64,000 nucleotides of DNA from CAIJMU01 sp035530275 (lineage in GTDB: Bacteria > Spirochaetota > Spirochaetia > Treponematales > Rectinemataceae). The position numbers and the translations under genes are program-made. The notes under the pieces are model-generated. The model had not been told where the DNA came from. It did no database searches and worked only from the letters and a program-made list of their open reading frames with translations. This document shows positions 49,227-56,896 of this stretch, piece by piece; the first letter of the stretch is position 1; every line of letters starts with the position of its first letter. Location: assembly GCA_035530275.1 (NCBI GenBank), contig DATKVC010000013.1, positions 159,266 to 223,265 of the forward strand. The letters are read 5' to 3'.

Positions 49227-49948
49227 TGGCCGCGCTGCTCGAAGTGAAGGGTCTCGAGGTGCGCTACGGCGGCATCGAGGCCGTGCGGGGGCTCGACTTC
49301 TCCGTCGACGAGGGAACGATCGTCACGATGATCGGAGCGAATGGAGCGGGCAAGAGTTCGACCCTCCTCGCCCTGTCGGGGATCGTGAAACCCCGCTCGG
49401 GTTCCATCAGCCTCGGGGGACGCGAGATCGCGGGGCTCAGGCCGGATCGCATCGTGGGACTGGGGCTCGTGCAGGTGCCCGAGGGAAGGGCCATCCTCTC
49501 GCCCCTCAGCGTCGCCGAAAACCTCGAGCTCGGCGCATGGACGCGGAAGGACAAGGCCGCGGTCGCCGCCGACCTTGAAAGGGTCTACGCCCTCTTTCCG
49601 CGGCTCGCCGAAAGGTCGAAGCAGGTCGCAGGGTCATTGTCCGGCGGCGAACAGCAGATGCTCGCGATAGGCCGCGCCATGCTCGCCGCGCCGCGCATCC
49701 TCCTCCTCGACGAGCCGAGCATGGGGCTCGCGCCCCTCCTCGTCGCCTCGATCTTCACTACTATAAAGGAAATCGCCAAATCGGGCACGACCGTCCTACT
49801 CGTCGAGCAAAACGCGAGGCAGGCGCTCAAGATCGCCGACAAGGGGCTCGTCCTCTCGCACGGCAAGCTGATTCTCGCGGGCAGCGGCGCCGAACTCCTT
49901 GAAAACAAGGTGGTGCTGGAGGCCTTCCTCGGCAAGGAAGGGGGCTGA
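49226..49948 (+). CDS. livF: Branched-chain amino acid ABC transporter ATP-binding protein LivF
   Basis: The 240-residue second ATPase of the importer. Walker A GANGAGKSST (about 36), signature SLSGGEQQML (about 143), Walker B ILLLDEPSMGLAP and the H-loop-like VLLVEQNARQAL are typical of LivF. The start ATG shares its first base with the stop of the livM-livG fusion; an in-frame GTG at 49223 is a possible alternative. It is the last gene of the operon, followed by a hairpin. Confidence 0.94.
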   Translation: MAALLEVKGLEVRYGGIEAVRGLDFSVDEGTIVTMIGANGAGKSSTLLALSGIVKPRSGSISLGGREIAGLRPDRIVGLGLVQVPEGRAILSPLSVAENLELGAWTRKDKAAVAADLERVYALFPRLAERSKQVAGSLSGGEQQMLAIGRAMLAAPRILLLDEPSMGLAPLLVASIFTTIKEIAKSGTTVLLVEQNARQALKIADKGLVLSHGKLILAGSGAELLENKVVLEAFLGKEGG

Positions 49949-49962
49949 GACTGAGATGGACG

Positions 49963-49984
49963 GGGGCGCGCGAAAACGCGCCCC
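49963..49984. terminator. Hairpin between convergent livF and SPOR genes
   Basis: GGGGCGCG (49963-49970) pairs with CGCGCCCC (49977-49984) around CGAAAA. There is no T-run on either side, so termination is likely but not certain. Confidence 0.5.
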
Positions 49985-49991
49985 TCCGCCG

Positions 49992-51212
49992 TCAGTCCGT
50001 CAGCAGCCAAGCCTCATAGCCAGCGTCCTTGAGCCTTTCGTCGAGCCTGTCCTTGTTGTCCTTCTGCGAGAGCACCACCGCGAGGAGGGACTGGCTGCCG
50101 ATCTTCCGCGCCTCGATCTTCGCGACGAATCCCTTCTTCCGCAGTTCGTCGACAAGGGCCTGGGCGTTGTCCCTGCTCGAAAAGATGCCGACTTGGTAGC
50201 GAAGAGTCTGGGGCGTTTCCGCGATCGCGGTTCCTCCCTTGGTTCCGGCAGCATCGTCGGCATGGGCGGCCGACACATCTGAGGGCTTCTGCGCCGTCTC
50301 GACGGGCGGTTCCTCCGGTAGGAGCAAAACGCCGCCGAGATACCAATGGGGAAGGGCCATCAAGGTCACATCGGAGGATCCGAGGGCGATTTGGGCCTCG
50401 GGGCTCCCGGGCCAATCCGCCGCCAAGCGTTTCGCCTCGACATCCCGCGCCTTCGCGTCGCTCCCCGCCCAAAGGAGAAAGACGGATTCGCGCCGAAGGG
50501 CATCGCGCCTGTCGGCATCGGTGGCCGCGAGCTGAGAGGGTCCCGAGGCAGGAGCGGCAAGGATTCCCGCCAAGGCCAGGGCCGAAGCGGGGCTTCCCGA
50601 AAGAAGGGAGGACCAGGCGGCGACCAGCCGCGCCTCGTCTATCAGGAGGCGATCCTTCGAAGTAGTTATGACGACCGCGGCGAGCTGGGACGCGCGATCG
50701 GTCTCGCCTGCCGCGAGCCAAAGTCGGGCGGCGTGAAGGAGTGCCTCGGCTGTTTCGCGGCCGAGCTTCCGCTCTTCGGTCGGAACGGAATCCTTTGAAT
50801 CCGTGGTTACGCCGATCGCCCCGGAGCCCGCCATCGCCTCGCTATCCGCCGCGGCTGCGGCGAAATCGCCGAGGAGGGTGCGAAGACTGGACGCCATGGA
50901 ATAGAGCTTGGACGCGAGGGCGGGAGAGGCGACGCGTTTGGCGAAGAATTCGTCGAGCCCCGCGGCGTCGGCCGGAGCGAGGCCGGCGGCTGCCTTACCG
51001 AGCTGGGATTCGAAATCCTTCGCCGCGAGGGCGGGAAGGAGGGCTGCCTTCGCCGCCGCGAGCGCGGGCGAATCGGGGAGGGCCGGAGCAGTGGCTGCCT
51101 TGCCTCCATCCTTCGCCGGAGAAGCTTCCGGCGTCTGGGCCGCGACGGCAAGGCCAAGGAGCGCGAAAAGGGAGAGCCACGACAGCCGTGCGAGGGGACC
51201 GCGGGTGTTCAC
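49992..51212 (-). CDS. Secreted SPOR-domain protein
   Basis: The 406-residue protein has an N-terminal signal or anchor (LSWLSLFALLGLAVAAQT), a long Ala-rich helical middle that may contain TPR-like pairs, and a C-terminal SPOR domain at about 330-406 (LRYQVGIFSSRDNAQALVDELRKKGFVAKIEA). SPOR domains bind glycan strands stripped of stem peptides at division sites. GTG 51212 overlaps the miaB stop (GTGA), so the pair is coupled; the longer frame upstream runs through miaB. The middle region has no recognised family. Confidence 0.8.
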   Translation of the reverse strand: MNTRGPLARLSWLSLFALLGLAVAAQTPEASPAKDGGKAATAPALPDSPALAAAKAALLPALAAKDFESQLGKAAAGLAPADAAGLDEFFAKRVASPALASKLYSMASSLRTLLGDFAAAAADSEAMAGSGAIGVTTDSKDSVPTEERKLGRETAEALLHAARLWLAAGETDRASQLAAVVITTSKDRLLIDEARLVAAWSSLLSGSPASALALAGILAAPASGPSQLAATDADRRDALRRESVFLLWAGSDAKARDVEAKRLAADWPGSPEAQIALGSSDVTLMALPHWYLGGVLLLPEEPPVETAQKPSDVSAAHADDAAGTKGGTAIAETPQTLRYQVGIFSSRDNAQALVDELRKKGFVAKIEARKIGSQSLLAVVLSQKDNKDRLDERLKDAGYEAWLLTD

Positions 51213-52621
51213 AACTCCACTGCCCTGAAGGTGTTGCCCGAGAGGCTCTCGAGGCGGACCCGGGCGAAGCTCCCGATCCGCGAGGCATCGGCGGCGAAGA
51301 CAACCATCTCGTCGCGGGCGGTGCGGGCGAGGACCTCGGATTTCCTGCGCCGCGACAGGTCCTCGACGAGGACCTCCTCGACGGCTCCGATCCTGGCCTG
51401 GAGCATCGCTGTCGAAATTTCCTTTTGCAGCTCGATGACGCGGGCGAGGCGGGCCTTCTTGTCCTTCTCCGGCACCCGGTTCTGCATTTTCGCGGCGGGC
51501 GTGCCCTCCCGTGGATTGAAATGATACATGAATGCGTACGAATAGCGCACGCGACGCATCAGGTCGAGGGTCTCCTCGAGGTCCGCCTCGGTCTCGCCGG
51601 GGAAGCCCACGAGGAGATCGGTCGTGAGGGAGAGGTCGGGCAATGCCGCCCTCATCCTTTCGATGAGGGCGAGATAGGCGGCGCGATCGTATTTCCTGTT
51701 CATCGCCTTGAGGATGGCGTCGGAACCGGCCTGGACGGGGAGGTGTATGTGGCGGCAATAGAGGGGTTCCCGGGCGATGACGGCTATCGCCTCGTCGGAG
51801 AGGTCCTTGGGGTGGCTCGTGAGGAAGCGCACCCAGCGAATGCCCGTCTCGCGCCTGTCGCGCAGACGACCGGCGACAAGCGAAAGGAGGCCCGGAAAAT
51901 CGAGTCGCTCCCCCCTCCCCTCCCACCTATAGGAATTGACGTTCTGGCCGAGGAGGGTCACCTCGCGCACGCCCTGCGATTCGAGGGCCTCGAGCTCGGC
52001 GAGGATCGATTCCGGATCGCGGGAGGTCTCGCGGCCACGAATGTGAGGAACGATGCAATAGGTACAGAAATTGTCGCAGCCATGCATGATGGGCAGGAAG
52101 GAGCGGAAGGACGAGGGCTCGTGGTAGGAATCCGCGAAGACGAAGGAGGGGCTTTCCTCGACCTCCGCGAGGCGAAGGCCCTTGGATGCGGCGTCGACGA
52201 CGAGGCCGAAGGCCTGCTTTTGGAAGGTGCCGATGACATGGTCGACGGCAGGTTGTCGGACGCGGATTTCTTTTTTCATGCGCTCGGCCATGCAGCCGGT
52301 GACGGCGAGGACGAGCCTCCGCCCCTCGCGCCCGAGCCTCGTCTTCTCGGCGGCCCAGTGATCGATGCGGCCCCAGGCGCGGTTTTCGGCGGTGATGCGC
52401 ACGGAACAAGTGTTTATGAGGACGAAATCTGGGGCGAAGGGCGTCTCCAACGAACTCGGAGTCGGCTGCCAAGGCTCCCAGCCGCGTTCGCGGAAGAGCG
52501 CTTCTAGGGCAGCCGAAGTCGGCTGCCAAGGCTCCCATCCGCGTTCGCGGAATAGCATCTCGAGGGCAGCCGACTCGGCCTTGTTCATTTGGCAGCCGTA
52601 GGTTTCGATAAGATAGGTCAT
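51209..52621 (-). CDS. miaB: tRNA-2-methylthio-N6-dimethylallyladenosine synthase
   Basis: The 470-residue methylthiotransferase modifies A37 of tRNAs reading U-starting codons. It carries the three N-terminal cluster cysteines (YGCQMN, NTCSVR, TGCMAER), radical SAM cysteines GCDNFCTYC, and LLGQNVNSY, HLPVQAGSD, TDLLVGFPGE. A TRAM-type tail follows. Between the first two cysteines is an insertion made by tandem duplication of 19 residues (RERGWEPWQPTSAALEALF type). Start ATG 52621 is only about 12 bases from a TATAAA box. The gene is coupled to the SPOR gene downstream. Confidence 0.93.
   Translation of the reverse strand: MTYLIETYGCQMNKAESAALEMLFRERGWEPWQPTSAALEALFRERGWEPWQPTPSSLETPFAPDFVLINTCSVRITAENRAWGRIDHWAAEKTRLGREGRRLVLAVTGCMAERMKKEIRVRQPAVDHVIGTFQKQAFGLVVDAASKGLRLAEVEESPSFVFADSYHEPSSFRSFLPIMHGCDNFCTYCIVPHIRGRETSRDPESILAELEALESQGVREVTLLGQNVNSYRWEGRGERLDFPGLLSLVAGRLRDRRETGIRWVRFLTSHPKDLSDEAIAVIAREPLYCRHIHLPVQAGSDAILKAMNRKYDRAAYLALIERMRAALPDLSLTTDLLVGFPGETEADLEETLDLMRRVRYSYAFMYHFNPREGTPAAKMQNRVPEKDKKARLARVIELQKEISTAMLQARIGAVEEVLVEDLSRRRKSEVLARTARDEMVVFAADASRIGSFARVRLESLSGNTFRAVEL
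52461..52574 (-). repeat. 57-bp in-frame tandem duplication inside miaB
   Basis: The segments 52461-52517 and 52518-52574 are near-identical (both begin GTCGGCTGCCAAGGCTCCCA on the plus strand) and differ at a handful of positions. They encode two copies of a 19-residue block at MiaB residues 16-54, in a place where other MiaB proteins have one helix. Confidence 0.93.
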
Positions 52622-52632
52622 GTCCCCGCCAC

Positions 52633-52660
52633 TTTATACTGCGGCGGGTCGACGCTTCAA
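52633..52660 (-). promoter_or_regulatory. Candidate promoter of miaB, nearly leaderless
   Basis: On the minus strand TTGAAG (52655-52660) and TATAAA (52633-52638) are 16 bp apart. The start would fall about 4-5 bases before ATG 52621, leaving no room for a Shine-Dalgarno sequence. Confidence 0.5.
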
Positions 52661-52679
52661 CGGCGGAAGGAAGCGACCA

Positions 52680-53024
52680 CTATTTCCGCAGTCCTCGGAA
52701 AAACTTGAAGAGATTGAAGGCGCCGTAGGCGAGGAGACCGAGACCGCCAGCGCCGAGGGCGAAATGGAGGGGTCCGATGTGCAGTTGGGCGAGAATGGTC
52801 GCCGCTCCCGCGACGAGGGCAACGGTGCCGTAGGTCCGGTCGGTCTTGGTGCCTCCGCCGATGCCGACGAAACCGAGGAGGGCGAGGGCCCCGCCGACCA
52901 CCCAGCCCACGACTGGGATGCTGATCAGGGCGTTGAGCCCCAGGAGGCCGATTCCGGCTCCCGCCGAGATGAAACCGCGCGTGCCCCTTTCGGCAGGCTC
53001 GAGTTCGGTACCGCTATTAGCCAT
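52680..53024 (-). CDS. Small membrane protein of unknown function
   Basis: The 114-residue protein has three hydrophobic segments (IGLLGLNALISIPVVGWVVGG, ALALLGFVGIGGG, LHFALGAGGLGLLAYGAF) and a short charged N-terminus. ATG 53024 has GGAGGA just upstream; two in-frame ATGs a few codons earlier lack a site. It has its own promoter at 53141-53168. It could be a DUF308- or TM2-like stress membrane protein, but no family is certain. miaB lies 58 bp downstream, in the same direction. Confidence 0.6.
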   Translation of the reverse strand: MANSGTELEPAERGTRGFISAGAGIGLLGLNALISIPVVGWVVGGALALLGFVGIGGGTKTDRTYGTVALVAGAATILAQLHIGPLHFALGAGGLGLLAYGAFNLFKFFRGLRK

Positions 53025-53140
53025 ATGTTCCTCCATCGCCATCCCGATTCGTTTTAGGTGGGCCGCCGGTTGATGCTGCCGACCCTGCCCTTCCTCCCCT
53101 CACGGGCGAGGATATCCTCACTCGGGACGCCTCTAGTAGC

Positions 53141-53168
53141 AATATAGCAAATACTCGGGTCGCGGCAA
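53141..53168 (-). promoter_or_regulatory. Promoter of the small membrane protein gene
   Basis: On the minus strand TTGCCG (53163-53168), 16-bp spacer, TATATT (53141-53146). The leader would be about 110 nt. Confidence 0.55.
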
Positions 53169-53203
53169 AGACCCCGGGCTCACCGAGGGCAGTCGGCCAG
53201 GCT

Positions 53204-53971
53204 TTATCCGTGCTCGAGCCAGGCGTAGGCGGAATGATCGTGGATGCTTTCGAAGTTTTCCGCCTCGATGGAGAATTTGGGGAACTTATCGAGGGCGAGT
53301 ACCCGAGTATAGACCTCGCGGACGACGTCTTCGACGAAGCGCGGATTCTCGTAGGCGTGCTCGGTGAGGTATTTCTCGTCCTCCCGCTTGACCAGGGTAT
53401 AGACGGGGCTCGAGGCCGATTCCTCCACGAGGGCGACGAGGTCCTCGATCCAGAAGAAAGGGCCGAGGGCGACCGTCAAGGTGACGATGCCTCTTTGGTT
53501 GTGGGCCCCGTGGTCGCTGATGGCCTTCGAGCAGGGGCAGAGGGTCTGGACGGGTACGGAGACCGAGACGTCGAATTCCCTGCCGCTCTCCCAGACCTTT
53601 CCTATATATGAGCAATCGAAGGCCGACCAGCTCTTCTGGCCGGAGACCGGCGCGGCCTTTTCGATGAAATAGGGAAAGTGGAGGTCGGCGTAGGCCGTCC
53701 GCGCCTCCAAGGCCTTCCTGACCTCGTCGAGCATCGCGAGGAAGCCCTGCATCGAGAGCCGCTCGCGGTGGGCGTTGAAGACTTCGATGAAGCGGCTCAT
53801 GTGCGTACCCTTGAAATGCTTGGGAAGGTCCGCGTAGAGGTTCACCTTCGCCGTCGTGTGCTGGACGGCGTTGGCGCGGTCGCGAAGGGTGATGGGCGCC
53901 CGCACGCCCTTGACGCCGACCTTCTGGATCGGCACACCCCGCTCGTCGGGGAGGTTCTGGACGTCTATCAT
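53204..53971 (-). CDS. folE2: GTP cyclohydrolase IB (FolE2)
   Basis: The 255-residue enzyme converts GTP to dihydroneopterin triphosphate for folate and queuosine. FolE2 hallmarks are the early VGVKGVRAPI, NLYADLPKHFKGTHMSRF, the metal-binding Cys in VQTLCPCSKAISDHGAHNQRG, and ENPRFVEDVVREV. ATG 53971 overlaps the folD stop by 4 bp, so the two folate genes are coupled; the longer frame upstream is a folD shadow. With queD in the same genome region it supplies a plausible route to queuosine. Confidence 0.93.
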   Translation of the reverse strand: MIDVQNLPDERGVPIQKVGVKGVRAPITLRDRANAVQHTTAKVNLYADLPKHFKGTHMSRFIEVFNAHRERLSMQGFLAMLDEVRKALEARTAYADLHFPYFIEKAAPVSGQKSWSAFDCSYIGKVWESGREFDVSVSVPVQTLCPCSKAISDHGAHNQRGIVTLTVALGPFFWIEDLVALVEESASSPVYTLVKREDEKYLTEHAYENPRFVEDVVREVYTRVLALDKFPKFSIEAENFESIHDHSAYAWLEHG

Positions 53972-54846
53972 CGGGCGGCGGCGCGTTCCGCCGAGACGAC
54001 GGTGTTGGCCATAAGCATTGTGATGGTCATGGGTCCGACTCCGCCCGGCACGGGGGTGATGAAGGATGCCCTTTCGGCCGCCTTGTCGTATTCGACGTCG
54101 CCCTTGAGCCTGAATCCCTTTTTCGCCGTGGGATCCTCGACGCGATTGACGCCGACGTCGATGACGACGGCTCCGGGTTTGATCCAAGCGCCCTTCACGA
54201 GGCCGGGGCTTCCCGCGCAGGCGATGACGAAGTCCGCCCGCCCCACGTGCTCGGCGAGGTCCTTGGTGCCCGTGTGGCAGAGGGTCACGGTCGCGTTGAT
54301 CTCTCTCCGCACGAGGAGGTTCTGGAGGGGCTTGCCCGTGAGGTTCGAGCGGCCGATGACGACGGCTTGGGCGCCGTCGGTCTTCACCCCCGTGCGCTTG
54401 ATGAGCTCTATGACCCCCGCCGGGGTGCAGGGGAGGAAACAGGGCTCTTCGAGGAGCATGTAGCCTGCGTTGATGGCCGTAGAACCGTCCGTGTCCTTGG
54501 CGGGGTCGATGACGGCGACGACCCTCCGCTTGTCGATGTGCCTGGGAAGGGGAAACTGGACGAGGATGCCGTGGACTTCCGGGTCCCGGTTGTAGGTCTG
54601 GATGAGCTCTACCAACTCAGCCTCGGGGGTGGACTCGGGAAGGTGTTTGCCGAATTTCCTGATTCCTATCTCGTCGCAGGCCTGTTCCTTGCCGCTGACA
54701 TAGGAAACCGAGGCCGGATCCTCGCCGACGAGGATGACGGCGAGCCCGGGCACGATTCCCTTGGCCGCGAGGGCCTTCACCCTCTCCTTGAGTTCGTTCC
54801 TGATGTCGAGCGATACCTGCTTGCCGTCGATGACCTGTGCCGCCAT
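53968..54846 (-). CDS. folD: Methylenetetrahydrofolate dehydrogenase/cyclohydrolase
   Basis: The 292-residue bifunctional enzyme interconverts methylene-, methenyl- and formyl-tetrahydrofolate. It has VGEDPASVSYVSGKEQAC with the catalytic Lys of the YxxxK motif, GILVQFPLP, PCTPAGVIELI, the NADP-binding VVIGRSNLTGKPLQNLL and FITPVPGGVGPMTITML. ATG 54846 follows GGGAGGAC. It overlaps folE2 by ATGA and lies 73 bp after the aminotransferase gene. Confidence 0.95.
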   Translation of the reverse strand: MAAQVIDGKQVSLDIRNELKERVKALAAKGIVPGLAVILVGEDPASVSYVSGKEQACDEIGIRKFGKHLPESTPEAELVELIQTYNRDPEVHGILVQFPLPRHIDKRRVVAVIDPAKDTDGSTAINAGYMLLEEPCFLPCTPAGVIELIKRTGVKTDGAQAVVIGRSNLTGKPLQNLLVRREINATVTLCHTGTKDLAEHVGRADFVIACAGSPGLVKGAWIKPGAVVIDVGVNRVEDPTAKKGFRLKGDVEYDKAAERASFITPVPGGVGPMTITMLMANTVVSAERAAAR

Positions 54847-54919
54847 ATCTTGTCCTCCCAATTGTGATCTCTATCGGTCCCTGAGACGGGGCCTTACCGC
54901 GGAATCATGCCTGGCTAAA

Positions 54920-56158
54920 TCAGCCGCGCCCGCCCTCACTGGCGTACCATGCTGAATAGCGTCCGAGTCCCTCCGCGAAGCGCGCCTCGGGAAGGATGAG
55001 GCTGGCGGTGAAGACAGCCTCCCGCTCCATGTCGAAAAAATGCCCCGGCTGGCTCCAGAGTCCCGCCTCGTCGAGGAGACGGAGCGCGATTTCCTCCTCG
55101 CCAAAGTAGCGGGGCGATTCGATGATGGCCGTCCACCCGCCCCCGCAGCGATACACGCGATGGGGGGAGGAGTGCCCTTCGAGGCCTCCCCTCAGGGCGG
55201 AAAGATTGGCGGCGAGACGCCTGTTCATGGCCGCCACGAATCGCGGAGCGCGATCGAGAAGAGCCGGCAGGGCATTCATCACCGGGGTACCCGCCGAAAG
55301 GTAGGAGTCGGCGATTATCTCGAGGCGAACCTTCGCCTCGGCGAGCAACTCGGCGGGCCCTGAGGCCGCGATCCAGCCGAGCTTGAGTTGGGGCAGGCCG
55401 GCGCCCTTCGACAGGCCGTCGAGCACGAAGGTGAGGGCCTCGTCCTCGCCCTCGAAGCTACGCCCTGACTCTTCGACGGAGAAATCGAGGAAGACCTCGT
55501 CGACGATGAGGGCCAGGCCTTCGGCCGCCGCGATCTCGACGAAGCGCCTCCGATCTTCCTCGGAAAGATAGGAACCCGTCGGATTGTTGGGATTGATGAG
55601 GACAATCGCGCGAACCTTCGGCCCCCTCCCCTCCCGTCCTGCGCGGATTCCTTCGAGTACTGAATCGAAGTCGACACGCCAGCCCTGGGGATGGAGGTAT
55701 TCGAGGCGCCAGGGGCGAATCGCCACCGCCTCGAGGCCGGCCAAATAATCGAAAAGGGGGTAGCCGGGCCTCGGCACGAGAATGGCATCGCCCGGATCGC
55801 AGAGGAGCTTGAAGAGCCAGGCGTAAGCCTCCGAGGTGGAGGCGGTCAGGAAATAGTCGTCGGGATCGATTCCTCTTCGCGCCGCCGTGTACGGGCGAGC
55901 CTCGGCGCGATGGCGGGCCAGGGCCTCGCGGGCGCGCGATAGCCCTTGAGGATCGGGTTCGTAGCGAAGATTGTCCTTCTCGGAAAAGAGGAGGCCCAGA
56001 TCTTCCTCGGGAAGATCCTCCAAAGGAAAAACGTGCCGAGGATTGCTGCCGGACCAATCGAGGATATCCCGGCCTTGGGCGAGAAGTGCGGCACGAGTTT
56101 TCGAAAGAGCATTGGGCTGGGCCGGCCAGGCGAGACGCTGGGAAAAGAATTCCGACAT
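54920..56158 (-). CDS. PLP-dependent aminotransferase, class I/II
   Basis: The 412-residue cytoplasmic enzyme has DWSGSNPRHVFP (substrate-binding start), YDPQGL-type RYEPDPQGLSRAREAL, FLTASTSEAYAWLFKLL, INPNNPTGSYLSEED, VDEVFLDF and the PLP Lys in LDGLSKGAGLPQLKLGW (about 252). This fold-type I group includes alanine, aspartate and aromatic aminotransferases; substrate not decided. The start ATG 56158 is preferred over 56176 because a promoter-like pair points to it. It is divergent from the tetR efflux operon. Confidence 0.85.
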   Translation of the reverse strand: MSEFFSQRLAWPAQPNALSKTRAALLAQGRDILDWSGSNPRHVFPLEDLPEEDLGLLFSEKDNLRYEPDPQGLSRAREALARHRAEARPYTAARRGIDPDDYFLTASTSEAYAWLFKLLCDPGDAILVPRPGYPLFDYLAGLEAVAIRPWRLEYLHPQGWRVDFDSVLEGIRAGREGRGPKVRAIVLINPNNPTGSYLSEEDRRRFVEIAAAEGLALIVDEVFLDFSVEESGRSFEGEDEALTFVLDGLSKGAGLPQLKLGWIAASGPAELLAEAKVRLEIIADSYLSAGTPVMNALPALLDRAPRFVAAMNRRLAANLSALRGGLEGHSSPHRVYRCGGGWTAIIESPRYFGEEEIALRLLDEAGLWSQPGHFFDMEREAVFTASLILPEARFAEGLGRYSAWYASEGGRG

Positions 56159-56166
56159 CGAGGCCG

Positions 56167-56195
56167 AGTCTAGCATGGACCGTCTTTTCTGTGAA
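56167..56195 (-). promoter_or_regulatory. Candidate leaderless promoter of the aminotransferase gene
   Basis: On the minus strand TTCACA (56190-56195), 17-bp spacer, TAGACT (56167-56172). The start would be at or 1-2 bases before ATG 56158, which has no ribosome site. Confidence 0.45.
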
Positions 56196-56245
56196 ATGTC
56201 GCGGAATGCTACTTGCTAGGTTGCGCGATATAGTCTTTATTTGAG

Positions 56246-56255
56246 TGAACGTTCA
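56246..56255. promoter_or_regulatory. TetR/AcrR-type operator
   Basis: TGAACGTTCA is a perfect palindrome, extended imperfectly to TGAGTGAACGTTCAGTCA, 27 bp before the tetR start. Its form matches operators of AcrR-like repressors, so TetR most likely represses its own efflux operon here. Confidence 0.65.
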
Positions 56256-56281
56256 GTCATTAATAAGCGGGTGGGGAAAAG

Positions 56282-56896
56282 GTGTCGCGAAGCAAGGACC
56301 TGGGGATCGTCGACCGGATACTCGATTCGGCCTTCGCCGTCTTCGGCGAGGAAGGGTTCCAGGGCACGACGGTCAAGCGAATCGCCGCAAGAGCCGGATT
56401 ATCTGCTGGCAGCATATACAATTATTTCCCAGACAAGGACAATCTCTTTGAAGAGGCCGTAGGCAGGGGCTGGGATCGCTTCGTGGAAGAACTCGAGGAC
56501 ATCATCGAGCACATGCCCCGGAGGGCGGACAGGATCGCGGCCCTGGTCGGCAGCGGCTTCTCGACCCTGGAAAGAGCCCTTCCTCTTGTCAGGGGCATGT
56601 TTTTCGAGGCGAGCCGTCGAAATATCCTCGAACCCAAGCTCCAACGCGTCACCGAGGCCATCGACCGCCTCCTCGCCCCCGATAAAGACATGGGGGAAGG
56701 GGCTGCAAGAATTGAACCCGAAGCCCAACGCAAGGCCCTCATCCGAATCATCATCCTCGGCATACTCGCAAGCGCCTCAATGGAAACGGGAACGCCTGAA
56801 TCGACGGTGGCGGGGCTTCGAGAGGCCATAGCCACCTTCCTTTCGGGCTTTATCGGCCTACCCTACCCCTCCGCAAGTCGCAAGGATTACGAATGA
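56282..56896 (+). CDS. TetR-family transcriptional repressor
   Basis: The 204-residue regulator has an N-terminal helix-turn-helix (ILDSAFAVFGEEGFQGTTVKRIAARAGLSAGSIYNYFPDKDNLFEEAV in outline, residues about 12-58). The C-terminal ligand domain is divergent, as usual. The start is GTG 56282 with a GGGGAAA stretch upstream. It is the first gene of a tetR-tolC-RND-adaptor operon and overlaps tolC by ATGA. The palindrome at 56246 is its likely target; the efflux substrate is the expected inducer. Confidence 0.9.
   Translation: MSRSKDLGIVDRILDSAFAVFGEEGFQGTTVKRIAARAGLSAGSIYNYFPDKDNLFEEAVGRGWDRFVEELEDIIEHMPRRADRIAALVGSGFSTLERALPLVRGMFFEASRRNILEPKLQRVTEAIDRLLAPDKDMGEGAARIEPEAQRKALIRIIILGILASASMETGTPESTVAGLREAIATFLSGFIGLPYPSASRKDYE

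Noticed and set aside
50741..52507. 588-codon plus-strand frame crossing the SPOR gene and miaB
   Set aside because: It covers two real genes on the other strand; composition is typical of shadow frames.
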